DNA of 64,000 nucleotides from Phymatolithon calcareum (Eukaryota > Rhodophyta > Florideophyceae > Hapalidiales). The DNA lies in the NCBI GenBank assembly GCA_977006965.1, contig OZ345364.1:2046001-2110000 (forward strand), written 5' to 3'. This document shows positions 30,803-40,577 of the stretch, piece after piece (positions within the stretch are counted from its first letter, which is position 1; every line of letters starts with the position of its first letter). The position numbers and the translations under genes are program-made. The notes beneath the pieces were generated by a model. The model was given only the letters and a program-made list of their open reading frames with translations. It was not told where the DNA came from and searched no databases.

Positions 30803-32156
30803 GGGGATATGTGTTGATTTATTTTAAAAGCTCCCAAGGCCTCTCTTCAAGAGTAACAGGAACGCTTTTGCACGATTTTCTAAGCTAACGTAGTTTGACT
30901 ATTCAGTATATCCTTGATTCGTATTTCTCCCAACAAGTGCTCTGGTGAGTCGCTTACATTCATATTCAATTTCAGGACTAATCATGGATGAAGATAGAAT
31001 GCGTTGGAGCGCGACCAGCTCAATCACGGCTGTGACACCAAAGTATGCACCAAGTACTGATTTTCTCCAAAGAGGTGCTCTGTTGAATATCAGCCGTAGG
31101 CATCGCAACCGTGCCGACCTTTCTCTTGCGCGGAGAACCACTGGTAGATTGTTCGAATCAGATGGTATCTCGAGCGATCTTCCCTCTTCTTCCTTTGCCC
31201 ATAACTCAATTATTTCTTTTCGTCGCCCTTTCTTTGAGACTGAGCCCTCCTCCGCTTTATCGAGAGCTTGCTGCAGATCTTCATATTTCTTGAGGCACTC
31301 TATGTCCTTGGTTGCCTCCTTAATGTCTTCATCTCTCCCAGAATACTCATCTGCCTCATCGAGGCGCTTCTTTTGTCTCACTAGACTCGCAGAAAAAACC
31401 TTTCTGCTTGATGTCTTCTCCTCATGACTGGTAGTTCTAGTCGGCACAGAACTCGCATTCTACCATGGCGGTGCTGGGGATATGTGTTGATTTATTTTAA
31501 AAGCTCCCAAGGCCTCTCTTGAAGAGTAAAAGGGCCGCTTTCGCACGATTTTCTAAGCTCACGTAGTTTGACTGTTCAGTACATCCTTGATTCGTATTTC
31601 TCTCCCAACAAGTGCTCCCGTTAGTCGCTTACATTCATATTCAATTTCAGGACTAATCATGGATGAAGATAGAATGCGTTGGAGCGCGACCAGCTCAATC
31701 ACGGCTGTGACACCAAAGTATGCACCAAGTACTGATTTTCTCCAAAGAGGTGCTCTATTGAATATCAGCCGTAGGCATCGCAACCGTGCCGACCTTTCTC
31801 TTACGAGGAGAACCATCGGTAGATTGTTCGAATCAGTTGGTATCTCGAGCGATCTTCCCTCTTCTTCCTTTGCCCATAACTCAATTATTTCTTTTCGTCG
31901 CCCTTTCTTTGAGACTGAGCCCTCCTCCGCTTTTTCGAGAGCTTGCTGCAGATCTTCATATTTCTTGAGGCACTCTATGTCCTTGGTTGCCTCCTTAATG
32001 TTTTCATCTCTCTCAAAATACTCATCTGCCTCATCGAGGCGCTTCTTTTGTCTCACTAGACTCGCAAAAAACCTTTCTGCTTGATATCTTCTCCTCATAG
32101 CTGATGGTTCTAGTCGGCACAGAACTCGCATTCTACCATGGCGGTGCTGGGCATAT
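30803..32156. repeat. Two-unit tandem duplication, period 673 bp
   Basis: Unit 1 starts at 30803 and unit 2 at 31476, both with GGGGATATGTGTTGATTT. Unit 2 ends near 32156 at a copy of the CCATGGCGGTGCTGGG junction. Identity is very high by eye, with a few substitutions and two-base indels. Each unit carries one minus-strand orphan ORF. The duplication is recent. Confidence 0.9.
30899..31447 (-). CDS. Coiled-coil orphan family protein, copy A
   Basis: A 182-residue open frame, the downstream member of a tandem pair. The core has charged coiled-coil sequence (VRQKKRLDEADEY, KEATKDIECLKKYEDLQQAL), then a Lys/Glu-rich stretch, a basic RERSARLRCLRL segment and a hydrophobic segment with SVLGAYFGVTAVIELVALQRIL. 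Compared with copy B, two-base indels shift the frame near the N-terminus (about 31395) and the C-terminus (about 30930), so the two ends are unlike copy B while the core is nearly identical. It may be a recently damaged duplicate. I do not recognise the family. Confidence 0.45.
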   Translation of the reverse strand: MPTRTTSHEEKTSSRKVFSASLVRQKKRLDEADEYSGRDEDIKEATKDIECLKKYEDLQQALDKAEEGSVSKKGRRKEIIELWAKEEEGRSLEIPSDSNNLPVVLRARERSARLRCLRLIFNRAPLWRKSVLGAYFGVTAVIELVALQRILSSSMISPEIEYECKRLTRALVGRNTNQGYTE

Positions 32157-32251
32157 GTCCCAAAAACATACTTGAAGAATAAACCTTCTGCAGATTCTAT
32201 TGCTAATTGTAATCGCTTTGTCAGTGGGTCACGTGGAGTGCATACTCCCAC
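31559..32251 (-). CDS. Coiled-coil orphan family protein, copy B
   Basis: A 230-residue frame, the longest member of the family. The N-terminus has a short hydrophobic FFKYVFGTY segment. A coiled coil of about 70 residues, a KKGRRKEIIELWAKEEEGRSLEIP linker and a C-terminal amphipathic segment follow. Diverged relatives are visible at 35797-36446 (+) and 43115-43218 (-), both broken. That means the gene multiplies with the repeat, so it may belong to a mobile element. No catalytic motif and no similarity I can name. MRRRYQAERFF (internal Met) is an alternative start. Confidence 0.5.
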   Translation of the reverse strand: MGVCTPRDPLTKRLQLAIESAEGLFFKYVFGTYAQHRHGRMRVLCRLEPSAMRRRYQAERFFASLVRQKKRLDEADEYFERDENIKEATKDIECLKKYEDLQQALEKAEEGSVSKKGRRKEIIELWAKEEEGRSLEIPTDSNNLPMVLLVRERSARLRCLRLIFNRAPLWRKSVLGAYFGVTAVIELVALQRILSSSMISPEIEYECKRLTGALVGREIRIKDVLNSQTT

Positions 32252-32735
32252 TTTGCCAAAATAAGCGACTTGAAGACTCTAATGCATGTCAGAGGCTGAA
32301 AGCCCCGAACATTGACTCCGATATCCCGCAGTTTGTATGGCTTTCACATGGATTCACCATCATTTCCGTTGCCCCCGACATTGGGTCTTACAAGAGCATT
32401 CGTGCAGAACAATAGTGACTAAACTGAGCAGCGTTGGCGTGCCGTAATGTCCGCATTTCTTTTGATTAAAAGCATTGCCGAAAGGTGCTTAGGCGCCGTT
32501 GCCGACCGCGGAAAGGCATACCTGTGCTCTCCGCCAATGCGTGGATGATCATCAAAAGGGCTTACGGGAAACATAAGCTTGATCATTCGACTCCGATTCC
32601 TTGGTTGGTCAACTCGATTTCAACTAACTGTCTCCAAGTCAAGGTTGTGTTGGCTACGTTGGAAGACATGCGGCCAAGCAGTGTGCCCACCGGTCTTGAC
32701 GTGCGGAACAAGAAAGGCTACAGCGATATCACAGG

Positions 32736-32937
32736 CAAGTGCGACATCAACAGGCATACCAAGGGAATTTTCAACGGCGCCGAACCCTTTCCCGGACATG
32801 AGAAGGGCGACGCCCTCGGTTTTGGAGAATTGGAGACCAATACCGACTATGTCGCCCTTCACGTGTCCGGGAACCACTTCGGCGCGGTTTAAAAGTCCCT
32901 TGGAATACCTGTTGATGTCGCACTTGCCAGACCTCAG
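32736..32937. repeat. Imperfect long inverted repeat with coding-like arms
   Basis: The left arm begins GCAAGTGCGACATCAACAGG and the right arm is its reverse complement with about 12 mismatches over roughly 77 bases, separated by about 45 bases. Translating outward on either strand gives similar peptides (KCDINR..KG...N.AE..PGH.KGD). A transcript could fold into a long hairpin. Weak resemblance of GDIVGIGLQF to a SPRY-domain strand is noted but not trusted. Confidence 0.7.
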
Positions 32938-33540
32938 TCTGGCTGAAGTGGAAACAACGGCACGAGCAAGACAACATTTTGCCTATTCCTATGACGTGTA
33001 TGCACTTTCGCGCGATAATCTCTTCAGGCTTGATTAACCGCCTCGTTCTCTCGCCCTTGAGTTTATACTTGCACTAGCTAATCACGGTCTTTAGCAGTCC
33101 CTACACGAAACGTCTTTCCAGTACATTCTTCTACTCTTCATTTCCCAACATTCCCCAGTATTTCCCACATGACATGGTTTTTGTACCTGCAGAGTTCCCA
33201 AGCTATGCTCAATGGTCCACAGGGCAAGATGTGGCATCTATTTCCATCTCGACTGTGCCAGTGATTTGCACAGTAAAACAGACATCTCCGGATGAGTGCA
33301 ATTTTTGAGCACTTCTAGCCGTCTGAGACAATCAAAAGAATTTTTACATTTTGCATTCCTTCGATAAATTTGAACTCTCAATCTTCGTCTTCTACAACGT
33401 CAAGTCCACGCATTTTACTTATCTAAACGTCTCGAGCCAACGTCCTGAATGACGAAAGTTGTTGCATGCTGTGGCCTTTGTCCTCAAAACATTTTATAGA
33501 CGCGGACTCGGTAAAGCCCCTTTGATCCCCCTCTGTCAAT

Positions 33541-35297
33541 GAAGATTTACTGGTAAAGGGACCTTCTTGAGAATTCGATTTTTGCGTCCGCACTACCAGT
33601 CTGGAAAAGTCCGCAAATCAAGTCCGAAATATTTTCACTGGTAATGAGGACGCGGCATAGGTATGGCGTGGCTGATGTGCTCATCTATGCGATATTTTTC
33701 GAGGAAATTCGCTGCATGGACCGAAAAAGGTGGCAAAATTCGCTAAATCGGCACCCTCACAAAAACTACTACTCGTTATGATTTCAGCTAGACAGCCGCT
33801 TATCATTACACTTAATTAAGAGGATTTATTGAGAAGGCACCATGTGTTCCAACTTGAGGAAAGTCGACACGTTTCTACTCGCATTATACTAGCATCAAGA
33901 GTTGTCACGTCAATGGCTCGCACCACTTCATTCTCTTCGGTAGGGTTCATGTGGGCTTCTGCAGGGTTCTGCTGAGTGTACCAATTGCCCATGCTCCTTG
34001 ACTACCCATATCTTCAATCAGCTTCCTTATTATTACACTACTAATCCGCTACGCAAAGTACTCTGCACCTCATCGCATTCGACTGCTAAGCTAACTCACA
34101 GCGCTCTCACCCGAACCGTCTCAACTCTTAGAGAAGATGGAGCTCGTGCTAAGGGTGGGTGACTGCCCTGGAGCAAACTTTGACGACGTTGTCAACCTCG
34201 TAATCGCCCACAACACGTCTAGTGGCAAGGCACATCGACGGGCAAGTTCCGCACGCCTTGCTGCTACAAGAAGCACCAGGAAAAATCCTCTGAGCGGAGA
34301 AGCCGCTTGTGGAGCCGGAGGTCATCGAAAGTGACATGCTGAGGTTTGTTGTTAGCAGCCAAGTGACACCATTCCCTATGGTAGTTAACAGCGACTACCG
34401 CGCTACATGCTCTTGCCGCCACTTTGAAGAGCACCAGCGGCCATGTATCCACGTCGTCGCTGCACTTTTGTACTGTTCTAGACGGCTGGCGCAGCATCGA
34501 GTCGCGTTTGACCCGTGAAACAAGATCTTTTGTGGAACCCATGGCTAATGATAACGTGGGCCAAGCAACACGAGGGCATCATCATTCGCGTTGCAGTCAC
34601 TAGTTACTAGCTAGTACAGGATGAATTGGTTCCGTTTGACATTGTCGCTAATCTGGGCCGCAAGCGCAAGAGGCCCTACTTCCCGTCCGAAATGAGGTCC
34701 CGTCACGGCTCCTCATGCGAAAACAACGGTCACTTCTCGCAGACATGCACCAAGCCGAACATCAGCAATATTGTTGAGGCGAACCGAAAACACAAAGGGA
34801 AAGCGGCTCAGTCCATGATAATTGACCTCACCGCCTGCGATGACGGAGATGCTACTTGCGATGAGGAGCTGAAGCATAGAGAGTTGCGCATGAAGTAAAT
34901 ATTATTTTTGATAAGTTTATTTCTATGGAGTGCTCTGTGTATCATAACGAGTAGTAGTTATTGCAAGGGGTGCCGATTTAGCGGATTTTGCCACCTTTTT
35001 CGGTCCATGCAGCGAATTTCCTCGATATTTTTCTCATAACGATTTTTAGTTTTCGGAAGTGGAATTGCTTTTCAACCAAACTTTTCGTGATGTTTCAAGT
35101 TTTTGCTCAAAAGTGTGCAAAAACATCTGAAGCGAAAGTTTGCAAATCAACACTCAGCCACTGAAAACCTATGCCGCGTCCTGGCAACCAGTCCACGAAA
35201 TAATGACTGGTAATGAGGACTTTTTTGACTGGGTCTATGCCGCGATTTTGATGAATTCTCAAGAAGGCCCCTCTGGTAATCTTTCATGCCACCTGTC
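33541..35297. mobile_element. Decayed MULE (Mutator-like) transposon
   Basis: Long terminal inverted repeats, left about 33541-33785 and right about 34942-35297, share CCTTCTTGAGAATTC, ACTGGTAATGAGGAC, CGCGGCATAGG and a 50-bp inner block containing GAATTTCCTCG-type sequence and ACCGAAAAAGGTGGCAAAA. Between them are plus-strand remains of a MULE transposase (SWIM finger and zinc knuckle). The catalytic DDE region is absent, so it is non-autonomous or dead. Target duplications were not resolved. Confidence 0.7.
34137..34898 (+). pseudogene. MULE transposase C-terminal remnant
   Basis: Three frames are needed. The 34309-34518 frame has the SWIM zinc-finger pattern CSCRHFEEHQRPCIH (CxC...CxH), typical of Mutator-family transposases and FAR1-like proteins. 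The 34626-34898 frame has a basic GRKRKRPYFPSE segment followed by SSCENNGHFSQTC, a zinc knuckle lacking its first cysteine. Frameshifts and stops separate them, and the nuclease domain is missing. A pseudogene. Confidence 0.65.
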
Positions 35298-35496
35298 TAT
35301 ATCAATGAGGTGTCTAAATAGCATGAACTCTTCGTTTGATACTGCATCCACTGCTTTCCTTTATTCCGTTTGAACTTGTTCTACGGTACCGAGTCGTTGA
35401 CCAAATGTTCTGGTCGTCCACGCGAACTTGCGGATCGTGGAACCACCGCGTTTGCTCCGAGTGGAATCGAATCGTATTTCGAGCGGCAGGCAGAGA

Positions 35497-35620
35497 AGAA
35501 GGAGTGCTTTCCTAGTTACCTAGCTGAATAACGTCCTGTCGTAATCTAAGTAGAAAATAATTCAGCAACAAAGCACTGCCATGCGAGCCCCATCAGCGGG
35601 GAGAAAGCAGTTTACATACA
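35497..35620 (+). repeat. Dispersed repeat, inverted partner at 44801-44913
   Basis: GAAGGAGTGCTTTCCTA, CGTAATCTAAGTAGAA, CAAAGCACTGCC and GGGGAGAAAGCAGTTTACAT occur in the same order in the reverse complement of 44801-44913. No frame is shared. Confidence 0.7.
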
Positions 35621-35796
35621 TACATACCGAGTCGTTTCAGCTTTGTGGTCTCGTATCGCCACGCAGTTGCTGCCTTTTTGCGAATGATGGAGGAAGCACG
35701 AGGTCAGTGCTCATTGTCGAACTATGCCCAATCTAGAAATGTGTAAAGGACCAAAACGAGATGAGCTGAAGGCACTGACAACAACAGATCAGACCA

Positions 35797-36446
35797 GAAA
35801 CGAGAGTGAGACGGAAGAAGTACCTGGAACACGAAGAGAAATTGCGAGGAAGGGAAGAGGACCTGGAAGACGTAACAAAGTATATTGAGTATCTCAGGAA
35901 AGCGGAGCGCCTGAAACACTAGAACAATAGGAAGAAGGTATAGTGTCGAAGAAGTGGCGATTAGAAGAGACAACTAGAATCTGGGAGGCCGAAGAATCAC
36001 AGATAGTTTAGATCCCTATAGACAAGACGAAAAAGCTGCCAGGAGTGCTACATATAAGGGATTGGATTTCTATTTAATTGAAGCTCCCTTCGTCTATTAT
36101 CATTGCACCTGAGAGACTTTTCGTTTCGCTACAATCCTTCGCTTACGCTCTCATTTAGGTAGTTGCTTTCGGACCTTTTCTTTGGACAGTATCAACTGGC
36201 ATTTCCAGCATCTCTTTTTGAATATAAGAAAGTCGTTGTTTGGGCATTAAGTTTGAAATATCCTTGAGGGCTACATATAAGGGACAGAACTATGATTTTA
36301 ACCAGATCTACGCTGGGGACAAAAAAGACTTTTAGGTTCATACTTTGGAACCAGTGCTGTGATCCAACTTGTTTCCCTCCACCGCTTACTAAGGTCCATG
36401 ACGATGGACCAAGAGACCGAATGTGAATGGAAAAGATCGTCATCCC
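35797..36446 (+). pseudogene. Decayed member of the coiled-coil orphan family
   Basis: Plus-strand translation near 35797-35920 gives VRRKKYLEHEEKL and DLEDVTKYIEYLRKAERL, aligning with the coiled coil of the 31559-32251 gene. At 36313-36446 LLGSYFGTSAVIQLVSLHRLL aligns with its C-terminal segment. Stops and missing middle sequence show it is dead. It abuts the outer end of the inverted duplication. Confidence 0.6.
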
Positions 36447-36706
36447 TCGCTTTTGGTCCCAGTGACTGGCGTGTTCTAGTCACGTTGTGTAATGGTAGGA
36501 AGCGACTGCGTTCGCACTTCAATATCACCTCTACGATTCTTGCGCTCACTTCTTGCCCGATCATGAGCACCAGAACTCATCTACTTCCCCCTAAGAAATT
36601 TCCATCTGTCCGACACCCTGAATAATATTAAGGCTGTCTTTGTGAAAGATAAATTTGGGACAAGAAGTTTACTGGAACTAAACTAGTTTAGAATTTGACG
36701 TTGGTT

Positions 36707-36972
36707 TGTAAACATTTCATGGCATAGCTTGCCAGAGCTGATCTCATGGGAAGCCACGCAACCCAAGGAGATAACTCGAGGGATGCGAGAACATCCCGAG
36801 AGCTGGTAGTTAGATTTTTAGCGATTGCGAATTGAGCCAATAGCTGGAGGCTTGAAAGCTGGAGGGCGAAATTTGCCTATTTAAGCGGTTCTCTTCTCCC
36901 CTCACCGGAGAAGAGGGCATCGATCATGAAGTAAAACAACCTTTTCTTTACAACCAACCTCGAGGCGTTACA
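36707..36972 (+). repeat. 5' LTR (266 bp)
   Basis: Starts TGTAAACATTTC and ends GAGGCGTTACA. A TATTTAAG box near 36880 followed by CTCACCGGAGAAGAGGG could be the promoter and RNA start. One-base difference from the 3' LTR (T versus C near 36725). Confidence 0.93.
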
Positions 36973-37063
36973 GAATATTCTTTCCTGGCCGGGGGACATT
37001 GCTTTCGTAAACGGTCGAAAGGAAGAGGTCTACGGCTTTTCCGGCCGCTCGTGCGACATCGGC

Positions 37064-37894
37064 ATGGAGTTAAGGCCGAAGCGGAATGTGGTACTTTTTG
37101 AACCGGTCACCCACCCTATACTTCGAAGTGTCGATCCTAAAGAAGTTGCGAAATTTTTAAAGGAGAGACAGCGATATGTTGATGAAGTGAAGGAGAAGAT
37201 GAAACAAGTGCCGACAATGAGTGTCGCATCGTACAAGGTTTCCATCGATCGAACTCTCCTGGGTAACATGCACTTCATCGGCAAGTTCGACGTGATCGCA
37301 CCCATGGTGAAGCTAGAGAACTTGACGTCAGAACACATTGAATCTTTCGTTAAGGGAATAGTGCAACATGATGGAGATGATGAAGTGAATCCGAAAGTCA
37401 TCGAAAGAGCCATGAAGGGGCTCAGAATGAACATGAAAATCGAAAGTCCAGAAGCCAGAGCATTGGAATACGTAAACGACGCATTCACAAGGTTGGAAGG
37501 AGTGGGATATGGAAACTTCCGGGAAACGAACCCGAAGAAAACTATACAATTTCTCCAAGAAACATTGTTCCCAATTGGACTGAAGGCAGCAATGACGAAA
37601 CACCTGGAATATCAGACGAGTCTCAACAAGAATGTCAAAAAGTATATTGAGTTTTTGGTGGATGAGACGATATTGCAAGACAGAGTGTACGAACATAAGA
37701 AGCCGAAACAAACAAAAGGCCCGACCAAGGACGAGGAAGTACCTAAGGATAAGGCGAAACCTAAAAGACCTATCTGCTTACATCCAAAGTGTAAGGAAAA
37801 GGGAATCAGACATTTTGTGATGACAGAATGTGATGAAGCAACGCCAGAGGAGGCCAAGAAATTGCTATACGAGCATAGGCAAAATAGCTCCTAG
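37064..37894 (+). CDS. Gag-like protein of the LTR retrotransposon
   Basis: A 276-residue charged protein. The first 200 residues are helical, as expected for a capsid-like region. A Lys/Pro-rich linker follows, then CLHPKCKEKGIRHFVMTEC, a Cys/His cluster (C-x4-C...H...C) of zinc-knuckle style. The stop is TAG at 37892. The next frame (protease-like) continues in the same phase beyond this TAG, so the two may be joined by readthrough. It would package element RNA. Family assigned by position and zinc cluster only. Confidence 0.65.
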   Translation: MELRPKRNVVLFEPVTHPILRSVDPKEVAKFLKERQRYVDEVKEKMKQVPTMSVASYKVSIDRTLLGNMHFIGKFDVIAPMVKLENLTSEHIESFVKGIVQHDGDDEVNPKVIERAMKGLRMNMKIESPEARALEYVNDAFTRLEGVGYGNFRETNPKKTIQFLQETLFPIGLKAAMTKHLEYQTSLNKNVKKYIEFLVDETILQDRVYEHKKPKQTKGPTKDEEVPKDKAKPKRPICLHPKCKEKGIRHFVMTECDEATPEEAKKLLYEHRQNSS

Positions 37895-38386
37895 AAAACA
37901 AATGGCGACAAGAAAGCAAGGAAGATCGACATCAAAACCGACGAGAAGAGCACAAGTATTCAGGCTGTGTTCGCTGATTGCGAGCAACGGAAGATATGTG
38001 CAGATCTGGGATCGGATATAAATTTGCTTCCACCAGACTTACTAGCAACTTTGCTGGCGAAAGGAGCCAAAATGAACGTTAAAACGTTCAAGAAACCATG
38101 CAAGTTTAATTTGGCAGCAATACAAGGATCGGACAAGGAACCAATCCACGTGGAATGCGACAAGGAAGTCAAAATGACGACTGAACTACGCATAAGACAC
38201 GGAAAGACTTTGAAGATACGAAATGTGGTTTGGCTCGTTGCAACCACGGAAGTGGAAGAACCACTTATCGGAGAACCTTTGTTGTATGCGCTGGGACTTG
38301 ATGCAAAGGAAACGCTCGCAGCAGCATGCGACAAATATGAAGGAAGCGTCGATGCACAAGAAATTATGGAGGAACAGAAATACTGA
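37895..38386 (+). CDS. Aspartic-protease-like frame of the LTR retrotransposon
   Basis: In phase with the gag frame after a single TAG. No ATG is near its start (the frame is continuous from the TAG), which supports readthrough expression. ADLGSDINLLPPDLLATL matches the retropepsin active-site strand (D-x-G-S-D), and PLIGEPLLYALGLD matches the closing ILG-type motif, about 95 residues apart as in retropepsins. It would cleave Gag. The region after it to the 3' LTR lacks further domains. Confidence 0.55.
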   Translation, partial: KTNGDKKARKIDIKTDEKSTSIQAVFADCEQRKICADLGSDINLLPPDLLATLLAKGAKMNVKTFKKPCKFNLAAIQGSDKEPIHVECDKEVKMTTELRIRHGKTLKIRNVVWLVATTEVEEPLIGEPLLYALGLDAKETLAAACDKYEGSVDAQEIMEEQKY

Positions 38387-38576
38387 AAAGGATCGATCGC
38401 AAGGTTGATGGTGGATTGGACATGGAATTCCATCAAAGACCTACATGAAGATGTTCCAGAGCAACTGGCCGAATTCTTACACAAGACCAAGAAAAAGAAG
38501 CTGGCAACTAAAGCGAATGCCATGATCACGAACTTTTGATACACTCACCAAGCAAGTCGGCAAGTGTATGGGGCGC

Positions 38577-38842
38577 TGTAAACATTTCATGGCACAGCTT
38601 GCCAGAGCTGATCTCATGGGAAGCCACGCAACCCAAGGAGATAACTCGAGGGATGCGAGAACATCCCGAGAGCTGGTAGTTAGATTTTTAGCGATTGCGA
38701 ATTGAGCCAATAGCTGGAGGCTTGAAAGCTGGAGGGCGAAATTTGCCTATTTAAGCGGTTCTCTTCTCCCCTCACCGGAGAAGAGGGCATCGATCATGAA
38801 GTAAAACAACCTTTTCTTTACAACCAACCTCGAGGCGTTACA
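38577..38842 (+). repeat. 3' LTR (266 bp)
   Basis: Same boundaries as the 5' LTR and essentially identical. It is preceded by GTATGGGGCGC, a weak polypurine tract, and followed by GGTT, the target duplication. Confidence 0.93.
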
Positions 38843-38917
38843 GGTTCTAGTTCGCTCTCCCTCCGACAGTAAAACTTTCAACACTCAGACATCCATGCAA
38901 GGAAGAGACCGAGCTCC

Positions 38918-39337
38918 TTAATCGCCACCCTCGTCCTCGTAAATCTCAACGTTGCAGAGGCACGGAATCGCATGTTTAATACTCTGGAAGATGTCCTCCA
39001 CATCCTCCAAAGTGTACTCTTCCAGAATACCGGCATCTGGAAGATACTCCTTCATAGCACCGAACACCTTCTGAATTTGCTCTTCGTGATTGGTGATGTC
39101 CAGTGGGGCGTATCCCATGAACAAGGTCATGGCCACGAATAAACCATGAAGGTCGGGGTTCGAAGGACGATCATGAAGCTCAAAAATCTCATGAACGCCT
39201 TTGCCGTTCCTTTTATATCCAACAGCAAGGAAGTAGCTGTTGCCAGACTCTTTGTAAATGGTCACCAAGGTGCCCTCCTCGGTCGCTTCGGCAGCTTCCC
39301 TAATGTTGTTGCAGAGATCCTTCAGAAATTTATCCAT
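38918..39337 (-). CDS. Orphan 139-residue protein, left copy
   Basis: Start MDKFLKDLCNNI at 39337; the frame is open upstream to 39400, but the TATA box (39417-39430) and the extra residues' composition favour 39337. The protein is soluble and acidic (C-terminus EIYEDEGGD), with predicted mixed alpha/beta structure: an early EGTLVTIYKES and YFLAVGYKR pair of strands, then helices EEQIQKVFGAMKEYL and LEDVEDIFQSIKHAI. No signal peptide, membrane segment or known motif. It differs from the right copy at three residues (Asn/Ser, Thr/Ala, Thr/Ile). Single exon with a clear promoter, so it is probably expressed. Function unknown. Confidence 0.65.
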   Translation of the reverse strand: MDKFLKDLCNNIREAAEATEEGTLVTIYKESGNSYFLAVGYKRNGKGVHEIFELHDRPSNPDLHGLFVAMTLFMGYAPLDITNHEEQIQKVFGAMKEYLPDAGILEEYTLEDVEDIFQSIKHAIPCLCNVEIYEDEGGD

Positions 39338-39416
39338 TCTGAAGGATAATGTGCCTGCGTGTGCGCTCTGTTGGTTTCGGAGGTGGATAGAGTGGGGCAA
39401 ACTCCCTTGCGGACCG

Positions 39417-39487
39417 CCCCTTTTATAGGGAAATTTCTCGGACTAGAAGTGAAGATTGCACTTATTCTCCTGAAAAACAAGTGCAAT
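39417..39487 (-). promoter_or_regulatory. Promoter of the left orphan gene
   Basis: On the minus strand, CCCTATAAAAGGGG (39417-39430) lies about 85 bp before the ATG. Upstream of it, 39455-39487 is an inverted repeat (ATTGCACTT...AAGTGCAAT) with one mismatch relative to the perfect right copy. The arrangement looks like an operator plus TATA box. Confidence 0.65.
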
Positions 39488-40039
39488 ATGCAGCTCCGGT
39501 CCACTCTTCTGAAGGTGTTAACATTTAAATTGAAATTTACCGATGTCATGCGGTTATTTATGTAGTTCGTGTGCCACACCGCCCTCACTAAATTTCGTGT
39601 GTCTTGATTTCGCCTTGGCAGAATCCGATCATTGAAATCTTAACCTATTTGGATAGAGCAGTTCGCACTATAAATTCAACTCTACCATTAAAACTGGAAT
39701 TTGGTACCTCCTTTGTAACCTCTGAGGAGCACAGGGTACGCATCATTGGACCAATTTATTTGAATTTGGAATTTATCAAACGCGCTCAGAAACACTCATG
39801 AGACTGCAATGGAGATGCGTTTCAGCCGCTACGCTCTTGTAGCTTCGATAATCTACTCAAATCCATGTACGCCGGGTTTAATGTCATGGCCGTAGCTGCA
39901 AAAACCATGCCCCAGAAAAACGGTGGAGGGAAAAGCTTGGGGTTCACTGATCAGATTTCTTCTGAGGCTCAAGGTCGTAGCTCTATTGACGGATTGTCTA
40001 TATCATGTCGTCGTAAAAGAAAATGGTGGAGAAAAGTAA

Positions 40040-40405
40040 CTAGTTGAGAGCTTTTTTAGTGATGTTAATCTCCTCTTGGGTCAACAGATATCTTCCGACG
40101 TACTCCTCGAGATTGCTCATGACGATTGGTACAGTATCAAAGAACTTGTCTGTGAGAAGTGTTGTGCACATTGGGGAGAACCGACCGAATGCCCACTTAA
40201 CCGTTAATTGGAATGTCGTGTTTTCCGGCGTCTGATGATCGCCGGGGTGGGCTCGGGAAGATCGTACTGAATTTTGCTCTTTCTGTTGGACTCCAAGATG
40301 TTTCCTTCGTCCTTGACAGGCAGAAGCCCTCTCCATCCCATATAAAACGTACTCCCACCCTTCCTCCGTCTCAAGAAAGCGAAGTATATGCTCATGTGCA
40401 CCCAC
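40040..40405 (-). pseudogene. Broken gene in the centre of the inverted duplication
   Basis: Two overlapping minus-strand frames look coding in different phases. One (to 40204) reads GGSTFYMGWRGLLPVKDEG, the other (to 40040) reads FQLTVKWAFGRFSPMCTTLL and ends QEEINITKKALN. A single frameshift near 40230 would join them. No family recognised. It could also be a gene with an unseen intron. Confidence 0.35.
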
Positions 40406-40577
40406 TGGCTATTCCATCGCTTCCCATACCCCCATCAAGAGCAAAAGAGATCAGAAGACCGCACACACTATCACGCGCTAAAAGAGATGTCAATTCTCAT
40501 GTCTAAACAATCCCTCTCAGAGCAAGAAGAAACAGTATGGCCGAAGTGGCAACAACGGCAAGACCAAGTAACAAGTG

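Larger units (their letters stand above)
36703..38846. mobile_element. Young LTR retrotransposon, non-autonomous
   Basis: The element spans 36707-38842 and is flanked by a 4-bp target duplication GGTT (36703-36706 and 38843-38846). Two 266-bp LTRs (TGTAAACATT...GGCGTTACA, TG...CA ends) differ at one base that I can find. The 1.6 kb interior encodes a gag-like frame and an aspartic-protease-like frame but no reverse transcriptase, RNase H or integrase, so it must be mobilised by another element. The inverted-duplication arm at 42157-42160 carries the uninterrupted site, confirming both ends. Ty3-like by the protease style; the superfamily is not certain. Confidence 0.92.

Noticed and set aside
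32620-32940. SPRY-domain-like peptide
   Set aside because: Only one strand motif (GDIVGIGL) resembles SPRY, and the segment is explained as one arm of an inverted repeat.
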